Below, in pieces: positions 35,655-45,294 of a DNA stretch of 52,207 bases. A program made the translations under genes and the position numbers. Below the pieces are notes generated by a model. The model made no database searches. It saw only the letters and a list, made by a program, of their open reading frames with translations, and was not told the origin of the DNA. Position 1 is the stretch's first letter, and every line of letters starts with the position of its first letter. The DNA is taken from NCBI GenBank assembly GCA_030637025.1, contig DAOVVV010000018.1:1-52207 (forward strand). The letters are read 5' to 3'. The DNA is from JAGLHV01 sp023143305 [NCBI: Clostridia bacterium]. Its GTDB lineage: Bacteria > CBDUZB01 > JAGLHV01.

Positions 35655-36791
35655 ATGAAAAAGTATTTATTGACACCAGGCCCGACACCGGTTCCTGACT
35701 CTGTACTATTGGCTGGTGCTCAACCGATTATTCATCATCGTACAGTAGAATTTAGTAAGTTGTTTAGAGATGTAACTGCCGAATTGCAATCTGTTTTTCA
35801 GACTAAAAATGATTTGTTTGTTTTTTCTGCTTCCGGTACCGGAGGAATGGAATCCTGCGTGGCAAATCTTCTTTCTATCGGCGATAGAGTGTTGGTAGTT
35901 AACACCGGTGCATTTGGCCGAAGATGGGAAAATATTCTTAAGGTTTACGGGCTTAAACCGGAAGTAATCGAATATCCATGGGGAAAGGCGGCTCGCATAG
36001 AAGAAATAAGAGAAAAACTGGAAGAGAATCCTGAAATTAAGGCTGTTTTTACTCAATTGACTGAAACATCTACAGGGGTGGTGAATGATATTGAATCAAT
36101 GGCTAAAATTACGGCACAATCAAAAGCCATATTGGTAGTAGATGCGGTTAGTGGTTTAGGCGGCCAGGAAATAAAGACGGATGAGTGGGGAGTAGATATC
36201 GTAGTTGCCGGTTCGCAAAAAGGATTGATGCTTTCTCCCGGCCTGGCTTTTGTAAGTATTAGCAAGAAAGCGTGGAATTTAATAGAAGAATCTAAATTAC
36301 CGAAATTTTATTGGAATTTTAAAACTTATAAAAAGTTTTTTAATGAAAAAGGAGAAACCCCTTATACCCCGGCGGTAAATTTGTTGTTTTCTCTCCATGA
36401 AGCTTTGGGGAAAATCTTAGAAGAGGGGATAAAAAATGTTTTTACCAGACATTCTCTATTAGCCCGTGCAGCACGGGCTGGGGTTACTTCTTTAGGTTTG
36501 GAACTTTTTGCTGAAGTTCCTTGTGATGTGGTAACATCAGTGAAAGTACCGGAAGGTATAGATGGAATATCACTGATAAAAAGAATGCGGGATGAGTATG
36601 GAGTAAGTATTGCCGGAGGACAAAGAGAGTTTAAAGGTAAAATATTTCGTATGGCGCACATGGGATATATGGATAAGTTTGATGTGATTATTGAGTTATC
36701 GGCTTTGGAAATGATGTTTAATAAGCTTGGATACAAGGTAGAATTAGGAAAAGGTGTAGCTGCTGTAGAAAAAGAGTTTTTAAAGAAATAA
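35655..36791 (+). CDS. Class V aminotransferase, probably for serine synthesis
   Basis: 378 residues, PLP-dependent fold type I. It is close to alanine-glyoxylate/serine-pyruvate aminotransferases: LLTPGPTPVP start, SASGTGGMES for the cofactor phosphate, AVSGLGGQE with the ring-stacking region, and the Schiff-base Lys189 in AGSQKGLM. Shine-Dalgarno AAGGAGG. No classic serC is seen, and serA starts 19 bases later. In several archaea and bacteria a member of this family next to serA makes phosphoserine (or serine) from 3-phosphohydroxypyruvate. I infer the same here; it could instead use glyoxylate. Within the lon-serA-ABC run. Confidence 0.82.
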   Translation: MKKYLLTPGPTPVPDSVLLAGAQPIIHHRTVEFSKLFRDVTAELQSVFQTKNDLFVFSASGTGGMESCVANLLSIGDRVLVVNTGAFGRRWENILKVYGLKPEVIEYPWGKAARIEEIREKLEENPEIKAVFTQLTETSTGVVNDIESMAKITAQSKAILVVDAVSGLGGQEIKTDEWGVDIVVAGSQKGLMLSPGLAFVSISKKAWNLIEESKLPKFYWNFKTYKKFFNEKGETPYTPAVNLLFSLHEALGKILEEGIKNVFTRHSLLARAARAGVTSLGLELFAEVPCDVVTSVKVPEGIDGISLIKRMRDEYGVSIAGGQREFKGKIFRMAHMGYMDKFDVIIELSALEMMFNKLGYKVELGKGVAAVEKEFLKK

Positions 36792-36810
36792 ATTTCATAA
36801 AAGAGGTTTT

Positions 36811-38391
36811 GTGAAAATTTTAGTAAGTGATGCTTTATCGGAAAAAGGATTGGATGCTTTAAAGCAAAATCCGGAATTTAAAGTTGATGTAAAGACAAAA
36901 ATGCCTCTATCAGAACTAATTTCTTCTATTGGAGAATACGATGGATTGTTAATTAGAAGCGGAACGAAAGTTCCCAAGGAAGTAATTAATGCTGCAGATA
37001 AATTGAAAGTTATTGGACGCGCAGGAGTAGGGGTAGATAATATAGATGTAGCTGCTGCCACACGAAAAAGTATTATAGTGATGAATACTCCTTTGGCTAA
37101 TAGTATATCTGCTGCCGAGCACACAATGAGTTTATTGCTGGCATTGGCTAGAAATGTTCCCCAGGCAAGTAATTCCTTGAAGAAAGGGGAATGGAAAAGA
37201 AAAGATTTTATGGGTAGTGAAGTTTTTAATAAAATTCTTGGTATAGTCGGATTGGGGCGTATTGGAACAGAGGTGGCTAAAAGGGCACAAAGTTTTGGGA
37301 TGGAAATCATTGTTTGTGATCCCTTTATTTCTCAGGAATATGCTCAGAAGTTAGGAATAAAATTAGTTGATTTTGATAATTTAATTAAACAGTCAGACTA
37401 TATTACTTTCCATATTCCTTTAACCCCGGAAACAAAACATTTAATTAACAAAGATACTTTTGCTAAAATGAAAAAAGGAGTACGGATTATCAATTGTGCC
37501 CGGGGAGGTATTATTGATGAAGAAGCTTTGGTGTCTGCAGTAAAAGAGGGTATTGTTAAGGGTGCTGCCTTAGATGTATTTGAAAAAGAACCGTTAGGTG
37601 AAAGTCCTTTATTAAATGTAGATAATATAATAATTACTCCTCATTTAGGTGCTTTTACCGAAGAAGCACAGGTTAATGTTTCTGTAGACATTGTTAAGGG
37701 GGTAGTAGATTATCTAAAAAATGCGATTATTAATAATGCCGTAAATGTTCCGGCGGTAGATCCACAGATATTAGAAGAGATTAGGCCTTATTTGGAATTA
37801 GCAGAAAAGCTGGGGAAGTTATCTTCTCAAATTATTGAAGGACGTTTACAAGAAGCAAGTATTCAATATAGTGGCGAAATTATTAATTATAATCTTACTC
37901 CGATAACTGTGGCTTTTACTAAAGGTTTATTAGAGCCAATTCTGGAAGAAGACATAAATTTTGTGAACGCTTCTATTATTGCTCAGGAACGGAAAATAAA
38001 AATAGTGGAAAGCAAGACAAGTCAGGTAGAAAATTTTACTAATCTGGTGAGCATAAAACTTAAAACAGATAAAGGACAAGTTTTAGTCTCCGGAACACTT
38101 TTTAGTAAAAACGATCCTCGTATTGTAGAGATAAATAATTTTCGTTTGGACGCAGCTATTGAAGGTTTTATGCTTGTTTGTTCCAACCTGGATAAACCAG
38201 GTGTAGTTGGACATATTGGAAACATTTTAGGAGAAAATCAGATTAATATTTCCAGCATGCAAGTGGGAAGGAAAAAAGTTAAAGGACAAGCGATTACGGT
38301 AGTAAATGTGGAAAATTCTATTTCTAATGATGTTTTAGAAAAGTTAAAAAAACATGATAAAATAACAGATGTTAAAATGGTTAAATTATAA
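36811..38391 (+). CDS. serA: D-3-phosphoglycerate dehydrogenase
   Basis: 526 residues, the long form. It oxidises 3-phosphoglycerate to 3-phosphohydroxypyruvate, the first step to serine. Substrate domain, NAD-binding domain with the GIVGLGRIG loop at 144-152, catalytic CARGGIIDE, DVFEKEP and ITPHLGA (His of the Asp/Glu-His pair), then an allosteric substrate-binding-like domain and a C-terminal ACT domain at about 455-526 (LDKPGVVGHIGNILG), implying serine feedback. Start is GTG 36811 with AAGAGG before it. Directly after the aminotransferase, so the two form a serine pair. Confidence 0.95.
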   Translation: MKILVSDALSEKGLDALKQNPEFKVDVKTKMPLSELISSIGEYDGLLIRSGTKVPKEVINAADKLKVIGRAGVGVDNIDVAAATRKSIIVMNTPLANSISAAEHTMSLLLALARNVPQASNSLKKGEWKRKDFMGSEVFNKILGIVGLGRIGTEVAKRAQSFGMEIIVCDPFISQEYAQKLGIKLVDFDNLIKQSDYITFHIPLTPETKHLINKDTFAKMKKGVRIINCARGGIIDEEALVSAVKEGIVKGAALDVFEKEPLGESPLLNVDNIIITPHLGAFTEEAQVNVSVDIVKGVVDYLKNAIINNAVNVPAVDPQILEEIRPYLELAEKLGKLSSQIIEGRLQEASIQYSGEIINYNLTPITVAFTKGLLEPILEEDINFVNASIIAQERKIKIVESKTSQVENFTNLVSIKLKTDKGQVLVSGTLFSKNDPRIVEINNFRLDAAIEGFMLVCSNLDKPGVVGHIGNILGENQINISSMQVGRKKVKGQAITVVNVENSISNDVLEKLKKHDKITDVKMVKL

Positions 38392-38393
38392 AA

Positions 38394-39119
38394 GTGAAAA
38401 TTGTTAAAGTAGAAAATGTAAGTAAAGTTTATATTAGAAAATATTTATGCAAGGTCCAAAAGAAAGTAGCTTTAAAAGGTTTAAATTTGGAGATAGCAGA
38501 AAAGCAGGTTTTCGGGCTTTTAGGTTTGAATGGCTCGGGAAAAACAACGACAATTAAACTTTTATTAGGGCTGCTTTTTCCTAACAAAGGTAACCTTTTT
38601 ATTTTTGATAAAAAAATTCCTAATTTGGAAATAAGAAAAAAAATAGGTTATCTTCCTGAAGCGTCCTATTTTTTTAAATATTTAACGGCAAAAGAATTGC
38701 TTTTTTTTTATGCTGAATTATCTTCCCTTACCGGTAAGGAAAAACAAAAAAGAGTAGATTGGGTTTTAGAATTTGTAGAATTAAAAGAGGCCGAAAAGGT
38801 GCGGTTAGCTGATTTTTCTAAGGGGATGTTGCAGAGGATAGCTATGGCGCAAGCTTTATTACATAATCCGGAGTTGTTGTTTTTAGATGAACCAACAGGA
38901 GGATTAGACCCGGTAGGTATTAAGAAAATGCGGGAATTGATTTTAAGATTAAGAGACGAAAGAAAAACAGTGTTTTTTAGTTCCCATTTTATTAACGAAG
39001 TAGAAAAGGTTTGCAATTATGTAGGGATTTTACATAAAGGTGAATTAAAAAAAACACTGGAAGTGCCTGGATTAAATGGGAGGTTAGAAGATATATTTAT
39101 TCAGACAATTTCAGAATAA
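38394..39119 (+). CDS. ABC transporter ATP-binding protein
   Basis: 241 residues. Walker A GLNGSGKT at 44-51, signature FSKGMLQRI, Walker B LLFLDEPTGGLDP and the switch His in SSHF. Start GTG 38394 is two bases after serA; no good ribosome site is visible, so translation may be coupled. The paired permease of 39146 and the small size fit an ABC-2 type exporter of unknown substrate; drug, lipid and copper (NosFY-like) roles are possible. Confidence 0.9.
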   Translation: MKIVKVENVSKVYIRKYLCKVQKKVALKGLNLEIAEKQVFGLLGLNGSGKTTTIKLLLGLLFPNKGNLFIFDKKIPNLEIRKKIGYLPEASYFFKYLTAKELLFFYAELSSLTGKEKQKRVDWVLEFVELKEAEKVRLADFSKGMLQRIAMAQALLHNPELLFLDEPTGGLDPVGIKKMRELILRLRDERKTVFFSSHFINEVEKVCNYVGILHKGELKKTLEVPGLNGRLEDIFIQTISE

Positions 39120-39145
39120 CTAAAAGGTAAAAAAAAGAGAGCACA

Positions 39146-39916
39146 ATGAGAAAATTATGTGTAATTGCTTATTATACAGCTATAGAAAGTATTAGAAATA
39201 AGGTTTTTTATATCAATTTGCTGTTTGCTTTAATCGTTATCGGAAGTTCGGTTATTTTTTCACAAATTAGTGGAGAGGTTGCCGGCCGGGTTATTATGGA
39301 TGTTAGTTTGGGGGCGATAGAATTATTTGCTTTGCTTATTGCTATTTTTGGAGTGACGCGGTTGGTTGTTCAGGAAATAGAAAATAAAACTATCAGCGTT
39401 GTTTTAAGCAAGCCGATTAAACGGTCCGTTTATCTTTTAGGTAAGTATATCGGAATATCCGGAATTGTTATGTTGAATATATTAATTATGTTTATGGGAA
39501 TGTTGATTCTTCTTTTTATTCGAGGGGAGGCAAGTGGGTTTCATTCACTTGTTTTAGCGGTTAGTTTTATTTATTTAAAAATGTTATTAATTATGGCAAT
39601 AGGCCTTTTTTTTTCTTTAGTTACCAGTTCCTCTCTTACTACTATTACTCTTACTTTTTTAGTTTGGGGTTTAGGACATCTTACTAATGAAATAAATTTT
39701 TTGAGTGAAAAAATGGCTGCCCCTTTAAGTAGTTTTTTGATAAAGGGGATTTATTACATTATTCCCAATTTTCAATATTTTAATTTTAAAGATTTTTTGG
39801 AATGTTCTTTCCTTTTTTCGAAAACAAATATTTTTTTTATAACAATTTATGGTGTAACATATTCGACGATATTAATTTATTTTTCTATGTTGCTTTTTTC
39901 CCGCAGAGAAATTTGA
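39146..39916 (+). CDS. ABC-2 type transporter permease
   Basis: 256 residues with about six hydrophobic segments: roughly 23-42, 58-75, 100-128, 137-160, 163-180 and 228-250. The conserved cytoplasmic motif between helices 2 and 3 (QEIENKTISVVLSKPIKRSVYLLGK) is the ABC-2/NosY-like signature. It should pair with the ATPase encoded 26 bases upstream to form an exporter; the substrate is unknown. Confidence 0.87.
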   Translation: MRKLCVIAYYTAIESIRNKVFYINLLFALIVIGSSVIFSQISGEVAGRVIMDVSLGAIELFALLIAIFGVTRLVVQEIENKTISVVLSKPIKRSVYLLGKYIGISGIVMLNILIMFMGMLILLFIRGEASGFHSLVLAVSFIYLKMLLIMAIGLFFSLVTSSSLTTITLTFLVWGLGHLTNEINFLSEKMAAPLSSFLIKGIYYIIPNFQYFNFKDFLECSFLFSKTNIFFITIYGVTYSTILIYFSMLLFSRREI

Positions 39917-39971
39917 TTAGTGATTGCCGGTTAAAATGAGATTTGTGGTTAACTTTTAGTATGGAAAGAAA

Positions 39972-40667
39972 ATGAAAATAAAAGGGTATATAAATAATAA
40001 GATTTGTTTTATATTGCTTTTAGTCGGAATATTGGTTTTAACACAAATTAAATTAGAAAAAAAATTCGTTTATCCTTTTCCCTGTATAAGTAATTTAAGT
40101 TTAGAAGAAGCAAGTTTCTTGAATTTTTGGGGAGTACTTTTGGGTTTTAGACGTCTTTCGGCTGATTTAGTCTGGATAAAAATGTTACAATACTATGGTA
40201 CGCGTAAAGAAGGTGATGATGCGCTTAGTAAAAAAAAATATGTCGGCGTAGAAAAAGAAGAGTATAAAAAACTGTTTCCTTTTTTTCAAGCAGTAGTAAA
40301 ACTAGATCCTTTTTTTTGTTTTGCTTATTTATATGGTAGTGGAATATTAGCTTATAACCATGAACGTTATGATGAAGCAGTTAGTTTATTGGAAGAAGGC
40401 ATTGCTAATAATCCTAAGTATTGGGAATTTAATTTTTATTTGGCAGCTATTGGTTATAAAATAAAAAAACAAGAAAAAAAAGTAATTTATCTTCTGGAAA
40501 AAATAGTAGGGTATCCTGATTGTCCGGTAATGATTAAAAGTGTTTTGGCTCAGTTGTATGAAAAAAAATTGCAACATATTAAAGCCGGATTAATTTGGGA
40601 AAACATTTTAAGAACAAGTAATGATAAAGGATATAGAAAAAAAGCAGAAAAACATTTACAATATTAA
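39972..40667 (+). CDS. Membrane-anchored TPR-like protein
   Basis: 231 residues. N-terminal hydrophobic anchor at 10-26 followed by FRRLSADLVWIKMLQYYG and a helical array (FFQAVVKLDPFFCFAYLYGSGIL, YDEAVSLLEEGIANNPKYW) of tetratricopeptide type. I recognise no specific family; it probably scaffolds envelope protein interactions. Start ATG 39972 is preceded by GGAAAG, 55 bases after the permease, so it may end the long operon. The promoter of the next tRNAs overlaps its 3' end. Confidence 0.7.
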   Translation: MKIKGYINNKICFILLLVGILVLTQIKLEKKFVYPFPCISNLSLEEASFLNFWGVLLGFRRLSADLVWIKMLQYYGTRKEGDDALSKKKYVGVEKEEYKKLFPFFQAVVKLDPFFCFAYLYGSGILAYNHERYDEAVSLLEEGIANNPKYWEFNFYLAAIGYKIKKQEKKVIYLLEKIVGYPDCPVMIKSVLAQLYEKKLQHIKAGLIWENILRTSNDKGYRKKAEKHLQY

Positions 40668-40683
40668 AAAATAGTGGTATAAT
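40655..40683 (+). promoter_or_regulatory. Promoter of the tRNA-Lys/tRNA-Glu pair
   Basis: TTTACA (40655-40660), 17-base spacer, TATAAT (40678-40683). It overlaps the last codons of the TPR gene; tRNA-Lys starts 37 bases after the -10. Confidence 0.7.
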
Positions 40684-40719
40684 AAAAAAATAATTTTTGG
40701 AATTATTATTATAAAAAAT

Positions 40720-40795
40720 GGGCCCGTAGCTCAGCTGGCAGAGCATCTGCCTTTTAAGTAGAGGGTCGCGCGTTCGATCCGCGCCGGGCTCACCA
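40720..40795 (+). tRNA. tRNA-Lys(TTT)
   Basis: Acceptor GGGCCCG pairs with CGGGCTC (one G-T), discriminator A, encoded CCA. Anticodon stem TCTGC/GTAGA with loop CTTTTAA reads TTT. Confidence 0.94.
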
Positions 40796-40801
40796 TATAA
40801 T

Positions 40802-40876
40802 GGCTCCATCGTCTAGCGGTTAGGACACAGCCCTTTCAAGGCTGCGACGGGGGTTCGATTCCCCCTGGGGCTACCA
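40802..40876 (+). tRNA. tRNA-Glu(TTC)
   Basis: Acceptor GGCTCCA pairs with TGGGGCT (two G-T), discriminator A, encoded CCA. Anticodon stem CAGCC/GGCTG with loop CTTTCAA reads TTC. Only six bases after tRNA-Lys. Confidence 0.94.
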
Positions 40877-40883
40877 AATAAAT

Positions 40884-40934
40884 AGGGGTCAGGTTTACGT
40901 TTTTAATGTATTTAAAAATGTAAACCTGACCCCT
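40884..40934. repeat. Near-perfect inverted repeat (REP-like or solo MITE)
   Basis: AGGGGTCAGGTTTAC pairs with GTAAACCTGACCCCT, then a G-T pair and T5/A5 extend it to a stem of about 22 bp around a short loop. AGGGGTCAGG ends are, from memory, common at Y1-transposase-associated REP elements in many bacterial genomes. No transposase is nearby. Confidence 0.75.
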
Positions 40935-41128
40935 TTATGTTTATGAGAGTAAATGTGTGCAACAGGATATCCGAAGGCAGGGATGGGGGTAGATACCTTA
41001 ATTTTGATAGCAGCTGTGTGCCTGAAACAAACGACAATAATTTTGGTGATAAAAATTATTGTTAAGGAAAATGTCTGATTTTTTGTCTTTATATTTTTCA
41101 TGATATTTTATATAATAATATAAGTGGT

Positions 41129-41167
41129 AAACCTTTCTAAACGGTATAGAAAGGTTTTTGTTTTTTG
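41129..41167 (+). terminator. Rho-independent terminator upstream of tilS
   Basis: AAACCTTTCTA pairs perfectly with TAGAAAGGTTT around AACGGTA, followed by a T-rich run. It most likely ends the tRNA-Lys/Glu transcript. Confidence 0.8.
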
Positions 41168-41301
41168 TTTGTGCTGATAGACTCTTTTTGTATTTATGTT
41201 TACATTATTCCATATTATTTGCCATGGTCTAAAATTTTGTTTACCTGAAAATAATGTTTATTACGGAAAACAATTATAAATTTTTATACAGGAAAATAAG
41301 A

Positions 41302-42711
41302 ATGTTTATAGAAAAACTCAAGAAAACAATTATGAAATATAAAATGATAGAAAAAAAGGATAAAATCATTGTTGGGCTTTCCGGTGGCCCGGATTCTGTG
41401 TGTCTTGCCCATGTTTTGTCTGAATGGAAAGAAAAATTACATTTGAAATTGTATTTTGCCCATTTTAATCATTGTTTAAGAGGAGAGGAATCAGAAAAAG
41501 AAGTTTTGTGGGTAAAAAAATTTGCCCAAAAATTAAAAATTCCTTTAATTATTAAAAAAAAGAATGTATTTGCTTTTAGTAAAAAAAATAAATTGGGAAA
41601 AGAAGAAGCAGCACGAATTTTGCGCTATAATTTTTTTGAAGAATTAAGCAAGAAAAAAAAAGCTAATAAGATTGCTTTAGGGCATAATGCCGATGATCAG
41701 GCAGAGACAATTTTGATGTGGTTAATTAGAGGAGCGGGGAAGGCTGGATTTTCCGGAATACCCCCCAAACGACTTTTATCTTTAAACGAAAAAAAACCAA
41801 TGATTATTCGTCCTTTGATTGAAATCAAGAGAAAAGAAATTGAAGCATATTTAAGAAAGAAAAGTCTTTACTATTGTATTGATTCCAGTAATTTAAAACC
41901 TGTTTATTTGCGCAATAAAATTCGTTTGGAACTCTTACCTTATTTGGGAAAATATAATCCCCGTATAAGAGAACATTTAATTCATTGGGCAGAGATTTTT
42001 AGGGAAGAGGAACTTTATTTACAAGGGGTCACAGATAAATTAATAAAAGAGGCAGTAATTAAAAAGAAAAAGGGTGAAATTTTACTTGATTTAAAAAAAA
42101 TATTAGGTTACAATACTAGTTTACAAAGAAGAATTTTTTTAAAAGTGCTAAAAAAGAAGGTAAATTTTGAAAATATTGAACTAATTTTGGATTTAATACG
42201 TAAACCCGTAAGGGAAAAGCAGATTTTTTTGGCTGAGGATTTGTGGATAAAAAAGGAGAAAAAAACCTTAATAATAGGAGAAAGTAAAGGTTTTATTAGG
42301 AATAAAGAATTTTGTTGTAAATTGAAAGTTCCGGGCGAAACAAAGATTACCTCAGCAAGATGTTCTTTAATTGTTAGAATTTATCCTTTAAAAAACAATA
42401 TTCCCATTTTTATTGGACGGAAAGAAAAAGATTTTTGTTTATTTGATTGGGATATATTAAGAAAAAAAGAATTATGGGTTAGAAATCGTAAAGAAGGGGA
42501 TAGATTTAGACCTTTTGGAATGCAGGGAACAAAGAAAATAAAGGATTTTTTTATCGATGAAAAAATTTTTTCCGGGGAAAAAGATTTAATTCCTTTACTT
42601 GTTGCCGAAAAAGAAATAATTTGGGTGGGGGGATTGCGGAGAGCGGATAAAGCAAAAATAACAAAAAAAACAAAAAATATAATGGAAGTTAAAATTAAAC
42701 GATGGATATGA
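41302..42711 (+). CDS. tilS: tRNA(Ile)-lysidine synthase
   Basis: 469 residues from ATG 41302, chosen since CAGGAAAATAAG precedes it; a longer frame from 41254 lacks a ribosome site. It puts lysidine on C34 of tRNA-Ile(CAT), essential for AUA decoding. The ATP pyrophosphatase loop SGGPDS is at 27-32, followed by NHCLRGEES and GHNADDQAET, and the linker and C-terminal domains (RKEGDRF, KKIKDFFIDEKI) of long-form TilS are present. Its partner ftsH begins 7 bases after the stop, the usual tilS-ftsH pairing. Confidence 0.94.
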   Translation: MFIEKLKKTIMKYKMIEKKDKIIVGLSGGPDSVCLAHVLSEWKEKLHLKLYFAHFNHCLRGEESEKEVLWVKKFAQKLKIPLIIKKKNVFAFSKKNKLGKEEAARILRYNFFEELSKKKKANKIALGHNADDQAETILMWLIRGAGKAGFSGIPPKRLLSLNEKKPMIIRPLIEIKRKEIEAYLRKKSLYYCIDSSNLKPVYLRNKIRLELLPYLGKYNPRIREHLIHWAEIFREEELYLQGVTDKLIKEAVIKKKKGEILLDLKKILGYNTSLQRRIFLKVLKKKVNFENIELILDLIRKPVREKQIFLAEDLWIKKEKKTLIIGESKGFIRNKEFCCKLKVPGETKITSARCSLIVRIYPLKNNIPIFIGRKEKDFCLFDWDILRKKELWVRNRKEGDRFRPFGMQGTKKIKDFFIDEKIFSGEKDLIPLLVAEKEIIWVGGLRRADKAKITKKTKNIMEVKIKRWI

Positions 42712-42718
42712 GGGGGAA

Positions 42719-44605
42719 ATGTTGAATAAGTTTTTAAAGGGAGTATCTTTATGGTTAGTTATTATAATTATTGCTATTTGGTTGGCTAATATAATTGGCA
42801 AACCGGGGAAAGAGGAAAAACTTACTTATAGTGAGTTTAAGAATACAATAAAGATAGGCAAATTGATAGAATGTTCTATCAAAGAAGATAGCATAACGGG
42901 GTTTTATCAGGATGGAGATAAAAAGCAAAAATTTAAAACAGTTCCTTTAGTGGATGCTAAATTAATTGAAGAATTAGAAGCGGCAGGGGTGAAATACGAA
43001 GGGGCAAAGAGAAATTGGCTGGGGGTATTGTTTTTTAGTTTTGGTCCGATTTTACTTTTTATGCTTTTCTGGATTTTTCTTATGCGTCAGGCTCAAGGAG
43101 GAGGAAAGCAAGCCCTTACCTTTGGAAGAAGCCGGGCGCGATTGCAATCTCCAAGTACCAAGAAAAAAATTACTTTTAAGGATGTTGCCGGGTGTGATGA
43201 AGTTAAAGAAGAATTACAGGAAATTATATCTTTTCTGAAAGAACCTAAAAAGTTTCAAAAATTGGGGGGTAAAATTCCTAAAGGGGTTCTTTTGTTTGGG
43301 GCACCGGGAACAGGTAAGACCTTATTAGCTAAAGCGGTAGCGGGAGAGGCAAGTGTTCCTTTTTTTTCCTGCAGTGGTTCTGAATTTGTAGAAATGTTTG
43401 TAGGAGTAGGTGCTTCCAGAGTGAGAGACCTTTTTGAACGGGGCAGAAAAAATGCTCCCTGTCTTCTTTTTGTGGATGAAATTGATGCTGTAGGAAGACA
43501 TCGGTTTTCCGGTATAGGAGGGGGGCATGATGAAAGAGAGCAGACTTTAAATCAGTTATTAGTGGAAATGGATGGATTTGATACCACAGAAGGAGTTATT
43601 CTTATTGCCGCAACTAATCGCCCTGATGTTTTGGATCCTGCTCTTTTAAGGCCGGGACGATTTGACCGGCAAGTTATAATACCTAACCCGGATTTAAGAG
43701 GAAGAGAAGAGATTTTGAAGGTGCATGCCCGGAATATAAAAATGTCGTCCGATGTAAATATGAAAGTTATTGCCCAAAGAACGGTAGGTTTTGTGGGTTC
43801 TGATTTAGCTAATGTAGTTAATGAAGCAGCTTTGCTGGCAGCCAGAAAAGATAAAAAGTCAGTGGGAACGGATGACTTAGAAGAAGCTATAGATCGGGTT
43901 ATTGCCGGTCCTGAAAGAAAAAGCAGAGTGATTTCTGAAAAGGAAAAGAAAATTATTGCTATTCATGAAGCAGGGCACGCTTTAATTGTTAAATTTGTTT
44001 TAGGTACGCATAAATTGCATAAGATTTCTATTATTCCCAGAGGTCCGGCTTTAGGTTACACTATGCCGTTACCCGTAGAAGATAGATATTTAAAGACGAA
44101 AAGCGAATTTTTAGATGAGATAACTACTGATTTAGGTGGACGGGTAGCAGAGGAAGAATTTTTTAGTGAAATAACTAATGGAGACTCAAGTGATTTGTTA
44201 CAAGCTACAAAACGGGCCAGTAAAATGGTTCGTGATTTGGGAATGAGTGAAAAGATAGGGCCTTTGGTTTTTAAGCAAAGTCAGGGAGATGTTTTTTTAG
44301 GAAGGGATATAGCACAAAGAAAAGAGTATAGTGAGAGAACCGCTGAAATTATAGATAGTGAGGTTAAAAAAATTATAGATGAATGTTACAATCGCGCTAA
44401 AGTTTTGATAAAAGAACATAAAAATCTGGTAAAAAGAATAGCAGATGCCGTTTTAGAGAAAGAAGTTTTAGAGGGGAGTGAATTAGAAAAAATATTTGAT
44501 CCGCAAGAAAAAAAAGATAATCGGAACGAAAAAGAAAATAAAAAAGAGAAAATAGCAAAAAAAGAAGATAAAATAAAAAAAACGAAAGAAGAAAAGAAGG
44601 GTTAG
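42719..44605 (+). CDS. ftsH: ATP-dependent zinc metalloprotease FtsH
   Basis: 628 residues. Two membrane helices (about 10-26 and 103-122), AAA domain with Walker A GAPGTGKT at 194-201, SRH region and pore FVG motif ([14 protein letters not shown]), then the zinc protease HEAGH at 416-420. It degrades membrane and soluble regulatory proteins at the inner membrane. The C-terminal 40 residues are almost pure Lys/Glu, which is unusual. Start ATG 42719 follows AGGGGG; it is co-transcribed with tilS. Confidence 0.96.
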   Translation: MLNKFLKGVSLWLVIIIIAIWLANIIGKPGKEEKLTYSEFKNTIKIGKLIECSIKEDSITGFYQDGDKKQKFKTVPLVDAKLIEELEAAGVKYEGAKRNWLGVLFFSFGPILLFMLFWIFLMRQAQGGGKQALTFGRSRARLQSPSTKKKITFKDVAGCDEVKEELQEIISFLKEPKKFQKLGGKIPKGVLLFGAPGTGKTLLAKAVAGEASVPFFSCSGSEFVEMFVGVGASRVRDLFERGRKNAPCLLFVDEIDAVGRHRFSGIGGGHDEREQTLNQLLVEMDGFDTTEGVILIAATNRPDVLDPALLRPGRFDRQVIIPNPDLRGREEILKVHARNIKMSSDVNMKVIAQRTVGFVGSDLANVVNEAALLAARKDKKSVGTDDLEEAIDRVIAGPERKSRVISEKEKKIIAIHEAGHALIVKFVLGTHKLHKISIIPRGPALGYTMPLPVEDRYLKTKSEFLDEITTDLGGRVAEEEFFSEITNGDSSDLLQATKRASKMVRDLGMSEKIGPLVFKQSQGDVFLGRDIAQRKEYSERTAEIIDSEVKKIIDECYNRAKVLIKEHKNLVKRIADAVLEKEVLEGSELEKIFDPQEKKDNRNEKENKKEKIAKKEDKIKKTKEEKKG

Positions 44606-44658
44606 ATCTTTTCGTAAGGGATATATTTTTTATAAATTAGATAATTCGGAAGGTTTTT

Positions 44659-45234
44659 ATGGATAAAAAAAAGATTGAAAAAGCGGTAGAAATGCTTTTG
44701 GAAGCTATAGGTGAAGATGTTACCCGGGAAGGTTTAAAGGATACTCCCAGAAGGGTAGCTGCAATGTACGAAGAAATTTTTGCCGGGATACAAAAAAACC
44801 CTTTGGAGGAATTACAACTTTATTATGAAGAAGAAAACTATGAGGAGATTGTTTTAGTTAAAAACATTCCTTTGTATTCAATGTGTGAACATCATCTTAT
44901 TCCCTTTTTCGGCCGGGCGCATGTTGCTTATTTACCGGCTAAGGGAAGAATTACCGGGCTTTCTAAGATTGTTCGGGTGGTTGATATAATTGCCCGGCGT
45001 CCACAATTACAGGAAAGATTAACTAAACAAATAGCAGATTGTATAATGCAGGCAGTAAAACCTCAGGGGGTTTTAGTTATTATAGAAGCAGAACATTTTT
45101 GTATTACTATGCGTGGAATAAAAAAAAGTGGTGCTCAGACAGTTACTTCGGCAATGAGGGGTGTTTTTCTAAAAGATGCCCGAACCAGAGCGGAAGCTAT
45201 TGCCTTGATTAAAGATAAGGGATATAATATTTAG
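44659..45234 (+). CDS. folE: GTP cyclohydrolase I
   Basis: 191 residues, normal length. It converts GTP to dihydroneopterin triphosphate, entry to folate. Zinc ligands Cys76 and His79 in SMCEHH and Cys148 in EHFCITMRG, plus GRAHVAYLP and [12 protein letters not shown]. Shine-Dalgarno GGAAGG before ATG 44659. It precedes folP by 60 bases, so folate genes are grouped. Confidence 0.96.
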   Translation: MDKKKIEKAVEMLLEAIGEDVTREGLKDTPRRVAAMYEEIFAGIQKNPLEELQLYYEEENYEEIVLVKNIPLYSMCEHHLIPFFGRAHVAYLPAKGRITGLSKIVRVVDIIARRPQLQERLTKQIADCIMQAVKPQGVLVIIEAEHFCITMRGIKKSGAQTVTSAMRGVFLKDARTRAEAIALIKDKGYNI

Positions 45235-45294
45235 ATCGGTTTCATAATATTATTTTAATGTCTATTTTTTGTTGAAGGGTAAAGGGATAATAAG

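Larger units (their letters stand above)
40877..41301. other. 425-bp spacer: REP-like hairpin, small ORF and terminator
   Basis: Holds the inverted repeat 40884-40934 and the terminator 41129-41167. Between them a small open frame 40953-41078 (ATG after GAGAG) would encode 41 residues, starting MCATGYPKAGMGVD and continuing as one hydrophobic stretch. It could be a tiny membrane protein or a relic; I do not recognise it. Confidence 0.5.
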
